Positions 31,094 to 39,900 of a stretch of DNA of 48,720 nt are shown here, piece after piece. The stretch spans positions 1 to 48,720 of the forward strand of contig DATKQM010000071.1 of assembly GCA_035532735.1 (NCBI GenBank), in the 5' to 3' direction. The stretch is from Chersky-840 sp035532735 (GTDB taxonomy: Bacteria > Actinomycetota > Acidimicrobiia > Acidimicrobiales > UBA8190). Position numbers and translations under genes: made by a program. The notes under the pieces are model-generated. The model did no database searches. It was not told the DNA's origin and saw nothing but the letters and a program-made list of their open reading frames with translations. Position 1 is the stretch's first letter; every line of letters begins with the position of its first letter.

Positions 31094-32281
31094 TCAGCCG
31101 GGTGGGAAATCGGGCGGCGTTTGCCACTCCCACTTCCCGGGCCCACCTCCCAGGACGAAGCCCCGGTAGGTCTTCATGGCGTGATGAAAATGACATAACC
31201 GGGCCAAATTGGCGAGCTCCGTGGGCCCGCCCTCGCCGTAGTCGGTCTGCCAATGGTCGATCTCGAGACCCATGGCAACGTCACACCCCGGTACGACGCA
31301 AGTCTGGTCCCGTTCTTCGATGGCGGTCCGGACATGGGCAGAGATACCACGGCCGAGATGGGTCACCGACACCACGTCGACGGCGTCGACGATCACCACC
31401 TTGAGAAAGGCCTCGGGGAGCAGTGTTCGCGCCGTTGCCACCGGCACCGGGCCCACCCCCGCGATCTCACACACCTCGCCACCATCGACATAGCCCCGAC
31501 GCAGCGCTCCGGCGTCGACCCGGACGTGGACCACGGTCGACGCCCGGGACTTCGTCGTTCCCGAACCACCGTCTCGGGTCACGAGGTCCACCAAGGCGTC
31601 AGCGCCATAGGCGCCTGACGACTCCCGGTTGTCGACCTTCCTGGCCTCGTCGAACAACTCGTTGGCCCTGGCCTCGACCGAGGACAACAACCTCGCCCCG
31701 GCGTCGGGGGTGAGCTTGAACTCACCCCGGAAGGCCCCGTCGACGTCACTCCAGTGCCGGAAGTACCGACTGGCCCGGATGGCCTCGTACCGGCCGTTCT
31801 CGGTCTCGGCGGAACCCGACACTGCCCGCACCCGGCGGCACCGGTCTTTCAGACCCTTCATCGTCCCCGTGGTGGCGGCCTCGAGCAGCTCACCCTCGAC
31901 CGACCGATCCCGTGCCGCCGCGGCGGCGATCTCCCGGACCTGCGGCGCCGACAGCTGACCGTTTCGAAGCGCCTCGGCTGTCCGGGGCAAACATTCGAGA
32001 CGCTCGGCGGTCTCGAGCGAGCCGAAGGCATCGCCGAGGCCGGTCCCGGATTCCTTCGCCAACCACGACGCCGCACTCCGATGGCCCTCGTTCTTCCACG
32101 TGTCGGACTCCGCCACCCGAGGGGAAAGAAGCAGCTGTCCGGCCGACCCCAACCGGGTCAGCTCGGCGAAGAGCCGGTAGAGCTCGGTGGCCTCACCAGT
32201 GGTGACCAACTCGGGCTCGAGCGCCGCCAGGTAGGCCGAGATGTCACTGACCGCCTTCCTCGGTACCGCCAACGATTCCAT
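31094..32281 (-). CDS. DUF222 / HNH endonuclease domain protein
   Basis: 395 residues. The N-terminal ~250 residues are the helical DUF222-type region found in the mycobacterial 13E12-repeat family. The C-terminus is an HNH nuclease: 'CVVPGC', 'LEIDHWQTDYGEGGPT', 'NLARLCHFHHAMKT', giving Cys pairs and His residues for metal binding and catalysis. Such genes occur in many copies in actinobacterial genomes and are often linked to mobile DNA, though they lack transposition functions themselves. This copy appears intact. It stands alone between the gat genes and ilvD, with a small palindrome (GTGAC-A-GTCAC, 32304-32314) upstream. Confidence 0.88.
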   Translation of the reverse strand: MESLAVPRKAVSDISAYLAALEPELVTTGEATELYRLFAELTRLGSAGQLLLSPRVAESDTWKNEGHRSAASWLAKESGTGLGDAFGSLETAERLECLPRTAEALRNGQLSAPQVREIAAAAARDRSVEGELLEAATTGTMKGLKDRCRRVRAVSGSAETENGRYEAIRASRYFRHWSDVDGAFRGEFKLTPDAGARLLSSVEARANELFDEARKVDNRESSGAYGADALVDLVTRDGGSGTTKSRASTVVHVRVDAGALRRGYVDGGEVCEIAGVGPVPVATARTLLPEAFLKVVIVDAVDVVSVTHLGRGISAHVRTAIEERDQTCVVPGCDVAMGLEIDHWQTDYGEGGPTELANLARLCHFHHAMKTYRGFVLGGGPGKWEWQTPPDFPPG

Positions 32282-32430
32282 GGATAGAGAGTGTCAGAAG
32301 GATGTGACAGTCACCAGAGTTTCATGGCAATTAGTCAGAAAGGAGGAAAGGCTCCGAAGAGAGCTCTAGAGATCAGACGTAAGCACCATCACCGACCTGT
32401 CCCGGAGAGCCGAGGCCCCCCGGAGCCCGC
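32282..32430. other. Intergenic region upstream of the HNH gene
   Basis: A 149-bp region that is clearly less GC-rich than its surroundings. It includes GTGAC-A-GTCAC (32304-32314), a possible operator. No RNA gene or further coding sequence is evident. Confidence 0.4.
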
Positions 32431-33903
32431 TCAGCCCCGAAGCCGCCGGAGCTCCGCGGCCACGGCCTTGCCGTCGGCCCGGTTGTTCGAGGCCCGCATC
32501 ACGTGGCCCGTGAAGAACCCGACGAGTTTGTCCTCGCCCCCGAGATACCGCTCCCACTCCTCGGGGTGACCGGCCACGACCTCGGCCACGACACCGGCCA
32601 GCGACCCACTGTCGAGGGCCTCGAAGCCCCGCCGCCGGGCGATCTCAACCGGATCACCCCCGTGTTCGAGCATCTCGATGAGCACGCTCTTGGACTGGGT
32701 CGCGCTGAGCTTCCCGTCCTGCTCCATCCCCAACAACGCCACGAACCCACCCACGTCGATCCTCCGGGCGGCCTCGGGATCGGTCGACGCCTCGTTGGAA
32801 CTCCTGGCCAAGGCCAGCCCGGTGTCGATTCCCGCGCCCACCGCCGCCGTGACGAGACCGTCGAGCCCGTGCTCGACGACCGTGGCGATCTGGTCGGCCC
32901 GGGCCCGACTCACCACCTCGGGGCCGAGCAGCCCGGCGAGCTTCTCCCGCCGCTCGGCCGGCATGGGACCGATCGACGCGGCGACCTCGGCCTGCCAAGC
33001 GCCGTCGGGCACCACCGGCACGAGGTCGGGCTCGGGAAAGTACCGGTAGTCGAAGGCTTCCTCCTTCGACCGCAGGGCCGAGGTGACCCCCTCGTCCTCG
33101 TTCCAGTGCCTCGTCTGTTGCACCACCTTGTCCCCGGCCTCGACCAACCCGATCTGCCGCTCGATCTCGTACTCGATGGCCCGACCGAGCGACCGCAGCG
33201 AGTTGAGGTTCTTGATCTCACACCGCGTCCCGAGCTCGAAGGTCCCGGCGCGCCGCACCGACACGTTGGCGTCGACCCGCATGGACCCCTCTTCCATTCG
33301 ACCGTCCGATGCCCCGGTGGCGACGAGGATCCCCCGGAGCTCCGACGCGTAGAGCCGCGCCTGGGTCGACGACCGCATGTCGGGCGCGGACACGATCTCC
33401 ACCAACGGCACCCCGGCCCGGTTGTAATCCACGAGCGAATGATCCGCGTCGTGGATCCGCCCACCTCCGCCGATGTGAGACGTCTTGCCGGTGTCCTCCT
33501 CCATGTGCGCCCGCTCGACCCGCACCCGGCTGTCGTCGGGGAGCTCGAGCCAACCGTTCACGTTGATGGGCGCGTCGTACTGGCTGACCTGATAGTCCTT
33601 GGGCATGTCCGGATAGAAGTAGTTCTTCCGGTGAAAGATCGACGGCCGGATCTCACAATGCAGCGCCAACCCGATCCGCATGGCGTACTCGACGGCCCGG
33701 ATGTTGAGCACCGGCAACGACCCGGGCAGACCGAGGCACACCGGGCAGATGTTGGTGTTGGGCTCGTCCCCGAAGGCGTTCCGGCATCCGCAGAACAACT
33801 TGGTCTCGGTCTTCAGCTCGCAGTGCACCTCGAGCCCGATGACCGGCTCCCACGCTGCGTTTCCGGCGCTCTTGGAGGCGCCGTTGTTGGAGTCGGCGCT
33901 CAT
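32431..33903 (-). CDS. gatB: Aspartyl/glutamyl-tRNA amidotransferase subunit B
   Basis: 490 residues. 'VIGLEVHCELKTETKLFCGC' at the N-terminus begins the GatB/GatE catalytic domain; 'CPVCLGLPGSLPVLN', 'KNYFYPDMPKDYQVSQYD' and 'MEEDTGKTSHIGG' are kinase-type signatures that activate the mischarged tRNA. Cys pairs (CGC, CPVC) bind zinc. The C-terminal YqeY-like tRNA-binding domain is complete. The product, with GatA and GatC, converts Glu-tRNA(Gln) and/or Asp-tRNA(Asn). Its ATG overlaps the gatA stop by 4 nt. Confidence 0.96.
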   Translation of the reverse strand: MSADSNNGASKSAGNAAWEPVIGLEVHCELKTETKLFCGCRNAFGDEPNTNICPVCLGLPGSLPVLNIRAVEYAMRIGLALHCEIRPSIFHRKNYFYPDMPKDYQVSQYDAPINVNGWLELPDDSRVRVERAHMEEDTGKTSHIGGGGRIHDADHSLVDYNRAGVPLVEIVSAPDMRSSTQARLYASELRGILVATGASDGRMEEGSMRVDANVSVRRAGTFELGTRCEIKNLNSLRSLGRAIEYEIERQIGLVEAGDKVVQQTRHWNEDEGVTSALRSKEEAFDYRYFPEPDLVPVVPDGAWQAEVAASIGPMPAERREKLAGLLGPEVVSRARADQIATVVEHGLDGLVTAAVGAGIDTGLALARSSNEASTDPEAARRIDVGGFVALLGMEQDGKLSATQSKSVLIEMLEHGGDPVEIARRRGFEALDSGSLAGVVAEVVAGHPEEWERYLGGEDKLVGFFTGHVMRASNNRADGKAVAAELRRLRG

Positions 33904-35390
33904 CGGGCGTGCACCCGGGGAGGACCGAGGACCGGCGCGCTCGCCTCGAGCACCGCAGCCACCTGGAACATGACGGGCTCGCCCAACGCCGGCGCCATGA
34001 CCTGCACCCCGACGGGCAACCCACTCTCGTCGGTGCCGTAGGGGACGCTGATGGCGGGATGCCCTGCCAGGTTGGACGGCACGGTGCAGACGTCGGAGAG
34101 ATACATCGCCCAGGGGTCGTCGACCTTGGCCCCGATGGCGAAGGCGGTGGTCGGGGTGGTGGCGCCGACCAATACGTCGAACCGCTGATAGGCAGCCCCC
34201 AGCGCGTCGATGATGAGCGTCCGCACCTTCTGGGCCTGGCCGTAATAGGCGTCGTAGTACCCCGCCGACAAGGCGTAGGTCCCGAGCATGATCCGACGCT
34301 TCACCTCGGCCCCGAACCCCGCAGCCCGTGTCGCCGCGTTCATGGCTTCGGCGGTCTCGGCCTCGACCCGCAACCCGTACCGGACCCCGTCATACCGAGA
34401 CAGGTTCGACGAGGCCTCGGCCGGCGCCACGATGTAATAGGCCGGCAACCCGTGGCGGAACTCGGGGATGGAGTAGTCCTCGACGTTGGCCCCCGCTCCC
34501 GCCAGGGCGTCGGCCGCCGCCCGCACCCGGGCCTCGACGGCCCTGTCGACACCGTCGACGAGCTCGTTGACCAACCCCACCCGCAATCCCTCCACTCCGT
34601 CACCGAGCGCGGAGACCGTCCGGGGGACGGGCCGTTCGAGACAGGTCGAGTCCATGGGGTCCTGCCCGCCGATCACGTCGAACAACACCGCGCTCTCGGT
34701 CACCGTGGTCGTGAGCGGGCCGATCTGATCGAGCGAGCTGGCGAAGGCCACGAGCCCGTACCGAGACACCGTCCCGTAGGTCGGCTTCATCCCGACGACG
34801 CCGCACAACGCCGCGGGTTGCCGGATCGATCCCCCGGTGTCGGATCCGAGCGCGAGGGGGGCCAACCCCGCCGCCACCGCGGCTGCCGATCCCCCCGACG
34901 AGCCCCCCGGGACCCGACCCGGATCGTGGGGGTTCCGCGTGGGACCGAAGGCGGAGTTCTCCGTGGACGACCCCATGGCGAACTCGTCGAGGTTGGTCTT
35001 CCCGATGATGATGGCGCCGGCGGCCCGGAGGCGCTCCACCACCGTGGCGTCGTAAGGAGGACACCAACCGTCGAGGATCTTCGACGAGCACGTGGTGGGC
35101 ACCCCCCGCGTGCACATGTTGTCCTTCAACGCCACCGGCACGCCGGCCAGAGGACCGGGGTCTCCTCCGGCGGCGACCTTCAGGTCGACCGACTCCGCCT
35201 CACGCCGCGCCCCGTCGTGCAACACCGTCACGAAGGCGTGCAGCTCCCCGTCGATCTCGTCGATGGCACCGAGGTACCTGTCGACGACATCGGCGGCTGA
35301 CACCGACCCGGCCCGGACATCCCGGGCGATCTCGAGGGCCGGGCTGGGCCTCGCCCCAGGACCGGGGTCGGTCGGACCGGGACCGGTCAC
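33900..35390 (-). CDS. gatA: Aspartyl/glutamyl-tRNA amidotransferase subunit A
   Basis: 496 residues from the GTG at 35390, which follows AGGGA with 7-nt spacing. Amidase-signature enzyme: catalytic Lys in 'PVALKDNMCTRG', the Gly/Ser-rich loop 'VPGGSSGGSAAAVAAG' and the cis-Ser/nucleophile Ser in 'ALGSDTGGSIRQPAA'. It frees ammonia from glutamine for GatB. It is coupled to gatB (ATGA). A 13-codon mini-frame links it to gatC (see findings). Confidence 0.95.
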   Translation of the reverse strand: MTGPGPTDPGPGARPSPALEIARDVRAGSVSAADVVDRYLGAIDEIDGELHAFVTVLHDGARREAESVDLKVAAGGDPGPLAGVPVALKDNMCTRGVPTTCSSKILDGWCPPYDATVVERLRAAGAIIIGKTNLDEFAMGSSTENSAFGPTRNPHDPGRVPGGSSGGSAAAVAAGLAPLALGSDTGGSIRQPAALCGVVGMKPTYGTVSRYGLVAFASSLDQIGPLTTTVTESAVLFDVIGGQDPMDSTCLERPVPRTVSALGDGVEGLRVGLVNELVDGVDRAVEARVRAAADALAGAGANVEDYSIPEFRHGLPAYYIVAPAEASSNLSRYDGVRYGLRVEAETAEAMNAATRAAGFGAEVKRRIMLGTYALSAGYYDAYYGQAQKVRTLIIDALGAAYQRFDVLVGATTPTTAFAIGAKVDDPWAMYLSDVCTVPSNLAGHPAISVPYGTDESGLPVGVQVMAPALGEPVMFQVAAVLEASAPVLGPPRVHAR

Positions 35391-35424
35391 AGGATTTCCC
35401 TGAAAGTCACAGTGTCCCTGCGAG

Positions 35425-35772
35425 TCATAGGGCCTCCCCGAGGATGGGCGGCACACGGAAACGGCCGTCCTCGGTGGCCGGCGCCTGACTGAGCACCTCG
35501 GCCCGGTCGAGCGACGGCCGGGGCTCATCCGCGCGCGTGACGTTCCGCAGCGGCAATGGATGCGCGGTGGGCTCGACCCCCTCGGTGTCAAGGGCTGCGA
35601 CCTCCGCGGCGTGTCCGATCACACCGGCAAGCTGCACCGCATAAAGATCGAGCTCGTCGTCGGTGAGGTCGATCCGGGCGAGACGCGCCACGTAGGCGGC
35701 GTCTTCGCGCGTGAGGCTGTGTTCATTGGGCTCGCCGGTCTCGGGCTCGCTCGTCTCGGGCTCGCCCGCCAT
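35425..35772 (-). CDS. gatC: Aspartyl/glutamyl-tRNA amidotransferase subunit C
   Basis: 115 residues. The family motif 'LTREDAAYVARLARIDLTDDEL' is followed by the belt region 'VEPTAHPLPLRNVTRADEPRPSL' and the conserved C-terminal 'FRVPPIL'. It stabilises GatA-GatB. A ~19-residue N-terminal extension ('MAGEPETSEPETGEPNEHS') comes from a small in-frame duplication. The ATG at 35772 shares one base with the stop of the upstream esterase gene (TGATG), so the two are translationally coupled. Confidence 0.93.
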   Translation of the reverse strand: MAGEPETSEPETGEPNEHSLTREDAAYVARLARIDLTDDELDLYAVQLAGVIGHAAEVAALDTEGVEPTAHPLPLRNVTRADEPRPSLDRAEVLSQAPATEDGRFRVPPILGEAL

Positions 35773-36563
35773 CAACCCGCCGTCCCTGCCACCATCCCGT
35801 CGGCCGAACCGGAGCTCAGCACCTCGCGGACGAACTCCACCGTCCGCGCCACAACAACATCGGCGTCGTAGTCGAGCGTGGCCACGTGATAACTCCGTTC
35901 CAGCCACACCCGCTCGATGGGACCGGTGACACCGGCCAGGAGCACGTCCCCCGACGACGACGGCACCACGTGGTCCTGTCGGCTCGAGAGCAACAACACC
36001 GGGCATCTGATCCGACCGAGCTCGCCGGCGACCTCGTCGATCCCGGCGAACAGACTGAGCGCGGCCGCGATGGGCGAGCCCAGATAGGCGAGCTCGACAG
36101 AGCCCTCCTTGGCGATGTCGGACCCCACACCCGGAGCCACCTCGGTGCCCGAGTCGAGTATCCCCTGTAGCACCTCCCGGAAGCTCTCGGCCGGCGGGTC
36201 GACGAACGGATTGACCACCACCATCCCCGCGATCTCGGGATGGTCCTCGGCCAGCCGGCAAGCCAGTGTCCCTCCCATCGACAGCGCCACCACCACCACG
36301 GCGTCGCACCGTCCCGCCAGATCCCGGTACGCGGCCTCGGCGGCCGTGGCGTAGTCCGACCACCGCGTGGGGATCATGTCCTCGACGGCGGTACCGTGCC
36401 CGGGTAAGAGCGGGAGCTCGACACTGCACCCCTCCGCCGCCACGGCTTCGGCCAGAGGCCGCATGGACTGGGGGTTGCCTGTGAAACCGTGCAGGACGAG
36501 CACGCCGCGCCCGTCACCGTCGTGGCTGAAGGGCTCGGCACCTGGAATGACAGGGGCGACCAC
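35772..36563 (-). CDS. Alpha/beta hydrolase, carboxylesterase/monoglyceride-lipase-like
   Basis: 263 residues from the GTG at 36563. 'GVLVLHGFTGNPQSMRPLAE' (oxyanion loop), nucleophile Ser in 'VVALSMGGTLA', acid Asp in 'LSSRQDHVVP' and His in 'RSYHVATLDYD' complete the triad. The overall layout resembles Est30-type carboxylesterases. It is soluble and without a signal peptide. A TAGCAT box (36575-36570) 6 nt before the GTG suggests a leaderless transcript that would continue through gatC-gatA-gatB. A metabolic tie to tRNA amidation is not evident. Confidence 0.87.
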   Translation of the reverse strand: MVAPVIPGAEPFSHDGDGRGVLVLHGFTGNPQSMRPLAEAVAAEGCSVELPLLPGHGTAVEDMIPTRWSDYATAAEAAYRDLAGRCDAVVVVALSMGGTLACRLAEDHPEIAGMVVVNPFVDPPAESFREVLQGILDSGTEVAPGVGSDIAKEGSVELAYLGSPIAAALSLFAGIDEVAGELGRIRCPVLLLSSRQDHVVPSSSGDVLLAGVTGPIERVWLERSYHVATLDYDADVVVARTVEFVREVLSSGSADGMVAGTAG

Positions 36564-36671
36564 GTCGAGATGCTAGGCGACGGACCGCCCGGGCCTGCTC
36601 AGACGTACCATCGGGCCCGCCGGGTATGGTGCGAAGCGAACTCCGACGAACGACCAAGGAGCACACCGACG

Positions 36672-37079
36672 ATGGCCCAGTACGCCTTCCTGAGTGACGA
36701 ATGGGTGGACGAGGCGCGCAAGATCCGCCAGGAGTACGAAGGCCGCGCCGCGGCCACGACCCATCAGATGCGGATGAACCTGGTCGTCACCGACGTCCCC
36801 TTCGGCGACGGCTCGATCGACGCCCACCTCGACACCACCGAGGGTGCCCTGAAGCTCGACAAGGGCCACATCGACCCGGCCGATCTCAAGGTCACCCTGG
36901 AGTACACCACCGCCAAGGCCATCCTCGTCGAGGGCAATCCCCAGGTCGGCATGCAGGCCTTCATGGCCGGCAAGATCAAGGTCGAGGGCGACATGGCCAA
37001 GCTGATGATGCTCCAGGGCGCCCCGCCCGACGAGAACGCCCAGGAGGTCGCCCAGCGACTCCGGGCCATGACCTCGTAG
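36672..37079 (+). CDS. SCP2 sterol-binding-domain protein
   Basis: 135 residues from the ATG at 36672, with AAGGAG 10 nt upstream. The fold is that of SCP2: N-terminal helix 'SDEWVDEARKIRQEYEG', then alternating strands, and the hydrophobic lipid-tunnel region 'QVGMQAFMAGKIKVEGDMAKLMML' near the C-terminus. Such stand-alone SCP2 proteins bind lipids or acyl-CoAs in actinobacteria. The ligand is unknown. It is divergent from the esterase gene and monocistronic. The stop codon starts a 24-bp duplicated unit. Confidence 0.88.
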   Translation: MAQYAFLSDEWVDEARKIRQEYEGRAAATTHQMRMNLVVTDVPFGDGSIDAHLDTTEGALKLDKGHIDPADLKVTLEYTTAKAILVEGNPQVGMQAFMAGKIKVEGDMAKLMMLQGAPPDENAQEVAQRLRAMTS

Positions 37080-37124
37080 GCCTGGCCGACCGAGTCGGGC
37101 TAGGTCTGGCCGACCGAGTCGGGC
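37077..37124. repeat. Two 24-bp tandem repeats starting at the SCP2 stop codon
   Basis: Two near-identical 24-bp units (37077-37100 and 37101-37124) differ at one base. Both start with TAG; the first TAG is the SCP2 gene stop. The array ends exactly at the stop codon of the convergent MFS gene. Confidence 0.93.
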
Positions 37125-38749
37125 TACGCAGAAGCCGGGTCGGGCAGTACCACCGGCTGGCGCTCGGTCACGTCGAGGGCTTCGAGCGCCTCGACCGACG
37201 GCGCCATGTTCCTCGGAGTCGATCGCGACATCACCGCGCCGGCCACACCCAACAGCGCAACGGTCCCGCCCACCAGGTAGGCGATGTGAAAGGCGTGGAG
37301 TCGGTCCGACGCCACGTGATGTCCCTTGAGCACCGCGTCGTAGACGGTCTCCATGACCTGGATCCCGGCCACGGTCCCCAGCTGGTTCATGAGCTGCTGT
37401 GAGGCGGCCGCAGTCCCGAGGTCCTCGGGGGCGAACTCGTTGGACGCCGTGGCCGACAGCGACGGCGACGCCACCCCGAGGCCCATCCCCGACAACGCCA
37501 ACGCGATCTCCACCAACGCGATCCCCGTGGAATGCCCGGCCAGCGCGAACACGCCCATCGACAACACCACCGCCGTCGTCCCCACCACGGCCAAGGTCCG
37601 CTCCCCGATCCGCACGGCCAGGTACCCGGCCAAGGGCGCGATGGTGGAGAAGACGATGGGCCGCGGCAGCGACAAGAAGCCCACCACGGACTGGTTGTGG
37701 AGGTACCCGAACGAGTACTCGAGCAGCAACGGGGTGAGGAAGAACCCCCCGAGGTAGGCGAAGTTGGCCGTGCTCTGGGCGATGACGGGGAAGACGAAGT
37801 TCCGCTTCCGCAGATACGAAAGCGGGAAGATGGGCTCCGAGGCCCGACGCTCGGCGGCCCGGAACACGATCCCGCACACGACCGAGGCCGCCAGGAGACC
37901 GGCCACGATCGGGCTCGACAACCCGTAGGTCGGCAGGAACGTGAGAGCCAGGAGAAACGCACCGACACATGCCGCGATCGACAATGCCCCGGCCCAGTCC
38001 AGATCGAGCTCCTCCCATCTGACATGCCGTCGTCCTGCGGCTCGCTGCGGCAACACGGCCATGGCGAGCACGGCCGAGATCAACAACAGCGGGACCTGAA
38101 GGAAGAACATCCACCGCCACCCGAAGGCCTGGATGACCGGACCACCCAGGGCGACACCGATCACCGGGCCCCCGGCACCCACCAATGACCAGAAGCCGAG
38201 CGCCTTCACCCGGTCGCCGTGGTCGAACACCGACAGCACGAGGGCCATCGAGGCCGCGCCGATGGACGCCCCCACCATCCCGCCCAGGATCCGGGCCGAG
38301 ATGAGCACGCCGATGTTCGGTGCCAGCGCGGACAGGGCCGCGGCGACGGTCTCGGCCATGATCCCGGCCATGAACAGCCGTCGATGACCGAACAGGTCAC
38401 CGGCCTTGCCCACCAACGGCGCCACCACGCCGTAGGCGAGCAACGGTCCGGTCACGACCCAGGTGGTGGCTCCGAAACTGGCGTGCAGGCTCTTCGAGAC
38501 CTCGGGCAACGCCACCACGAACACGGTGAAGAGGAGGTTGGTGGCGAGCAACCCCGACAGCGACACCCACAACACCCACCACTGGTACCGGTGGCTCCTC
38601 CGGGCCCGTGCCCCCAGGGACTCCATCCGAGACCGCAGCAGCGACCCGTCGCTGCTCGCCTCGCCCGCCGCGCTCGTGGCGCCATCGGATGTGGCGCGAC
38701 GTTCTGGAGTGGCCCGATCATCAGGAGTGGTAGGGCCAGGGGGGCACAC
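37124..38749 (-). CDS. MFS transporter, DHA2/EmrB-QacA-like drug exporter
   Basis: 541 residues from the GTG at 38749; an ATG at 38626 would remove a 41-residue hydrophilic tail. About 14 hydrophobic helices are visible from residue ~60 to ~495. Motif A appears as 'GKAGDLFGHRRLFMAG' between TM2 and TM3, and motif C as 'GAGGPVIGVALGGPVI' in TM5, the antiporter signature of drug-proton exporters. It likely exports small toxic compounds using the proton gradient. No adjacent TetR or MarR regulator is seen. It is convergent with the SCP2 gene. Confidence 0.87.
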   Translation of the reverse strand: MCPPGPTTPDDRATPERRATSDGATSAAGEASSDGSLLRSRMESLGARARRSHRYQWWVLWVSLSGLLATNLLFTVFVVALPEVSKSLHASFGATTWVVTGPLLAYGVVAPLVGKAGDLFGHRRLFMAGIMAETVAAALSALAPNIGVLISARILGGMVGASIGAASMALVLSVFDHGDRVKALGFWSLVGAGGPVIGVALGGPVIQAFGWRWMFFLQVPLLLISAVLAMAVLPQRAAGRRHVRWEELDLDWAGALSIAACVGAFLLALTFLPTYGLSSPIVAGLLAASVVCGIVFRAAERRASEPIFPLSYLRKRNFVFPVIAQSTANFAYLGGFFLTPLLLEYSFGYLHNQSVVGFLSLPRPIVFSTIAPLAGYLAVRIGERTLAVVGTTAVVLSMGVFALAGHSTGIALVEIALALSGMGLGVASPSLSATASNEFAPEDLGTAAASQQLMNQLGTVAGIQVMETVYDAVLKGHHVASDRLHAFHIAYLVGGTVALLGVAGAVMSRSTPRNMAPSVEALEALDVTERQPVVLPDPASA

Positions 38750-38802
38750 AACGGCCCAAGGTTACCGCCGCACTTCGAACCGCCAGCAGGTGACCGCAGG
38801 CG

Positions 38803-39711
38803 TCAGCCCGTCGTCGGCCGGGCTCCGGCAGGTCTCTCGAAGATGCCGGGGAGCTCCTTGGCGAGTTCCTCGACGGTCCAACGGTCGTCCTTCTCGAGGG
38901 TGGTCGTCATCGTCCAGGGTTGGAAGGCGCGCACCTGGCCTCCCTGGACGAACAAGACCCGGCCGGTCAACGGACATCCCTCGGTGGCGAGGTACGCCAC
39001 GAGCGGGGACACATTGGCCGGGTTCCAGATGTCGAACGTGCCCGGGTCGCGCGGCGCCTTCACGATGTCGCCCAGTCCGGGCGTGGCCTCGGTCATCCGC
39101 GTCCGCGCCGCGGGCGCGATGGCGTTCACCCGCACGCCGTAACGACTGAGCTCCTGCGCGGCGATGATGGTGAACGCGGCCACGCCCGCCTTGGCCGCGC
39201 CGTAGTTGGTCTGGCCCGGATTGCCGAGCAGGCCTGACGTCGATGACGTGTTGATGACGGACGCGCTGACCTCGCGACCCTGCTTGACCTGCTCGCGCCA
39301 GTACCCCGCCGCGAACCGGGTGGGAAGGAAATGACCTTTGAGATGCACGTGGATGACCGAGTCCCAATCCTCCTCGGACATGTTGACGAGCATCCGGTCC
39401 CGCAGGATCCCGGCGTTGTTCACCAGGACATGCAGACCGCCGAACACCTCTACCGCTGCGTGCACGAGATTCTGGGCACCTTCGGAGGAGGCGATGTCGT
39501 CGCTGTTGGCCTCCGCCTCCCCACCGAAGCCCCGGATCTCGTCCACGACCATCTCGGCCGCGCTCCGGTCATCGCCCGACCCGTCGACCGCACCTCCCAG
39601 GTCGTTCACGATGACTTTGGCGCCTTCGGCGGCGAACAACAGCGCGTGCTCACGACCGAGGCCGCGCCCGGCACCGGTGATGATCGCCACTCGGCCTTCG
39701 AGCGCTCCCAC
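38803..39711 (-). CDS. Short-chain dehydrogenase/reductase
   Basis: 302 residues from the GTG at 39711, which follows GAGGAGGAG by ~7 nt; a longer frame to 39825 lacks family support. Motifs: 'AIITGAGRGLGREHAL' (TGxxxGxG cofactor site), 'VLVNNAGILRDRM', catalytic Ser in 'INTSSTSGL' and 'TNYGAAKAG' (YxxxK). The NxDxx-like 'VIVNDLGGAVDG' and the C-terminal extension resemble the dehydrogenase part of bacterial multifunctional-enzyme-type 3-hydroxyacyl-CoA dehydrogenases. A fatty-acid or steroid substrate is plausible but unproven. It has its own promoter region with an operator-like palindrome. Confidence 0.9.
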   Translation of the reverse strand: MGALEGRVAIITGAGRGLGREHALLFAAEGAKVIVNDLGGAVDGSGDDRSAAEMVVDEIRGFGGEAEANSDDIASSEGAQNLVHAAVEVFGGLHVLVNNAGILRDRMLVNMSEEDWDSVIHVHLKGHFLPTRFAAGYWREQVKQGREVSASVINTSSTSGLLGNPGQTNYGAAKAGVAAFTIIAAQELSRYGVRVNAIAPAARTRMTEATPGLGDIVKAPRDPGTFDIWNPANVSPLVAYLATEGCPLTGRVLFVQGGQVRAFQPWTMTTTLEKDDRWTVEELAKELPGIFERPAGARPTTG

Positions 39712-39830
39712 GTCGTCTCCTCCTCGGGTCACCGGGTCATTCGCCCGACCACCCCCTGCAATCCCGGTGATCCAGGCAATCCCGGTATTCCCCGCCACCT
39801 CCGGGCCACCGTCACCGGGGGCCATCGAAG

Positions 39831-39866
39831 CCAGCCCACGTTGACAGGGCTGGTCGGGGGGGTCAA
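39831..39866 (-). promoter_or_regulatory. Candidate promoter and operator of the SDR gene
   Basis: On the minus strand TTGACC (39866-39861) and CAACGT (39843-39838) are 17 bp apart. A 7-bp inverted repeat, CCAGCCC-N9-GGGCTGG (39831-39853), covers the -10 box, the size and position of a repressor operator (for example TetR family). It is ~120 nt upstream of the start codon. Confidence 0.45.
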
Positions 39867-39900
39867 GCAGCGAGTCGGTCCGATCCGGACCGGTCTCGGG

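Noticed and set aside
37080..37124. Intrinsic terminator between SCP2 and MFS genes
   Set aside because: The duplicated 24-mers contain small inverted segments but no stable stem followed by a T-run on either strand.
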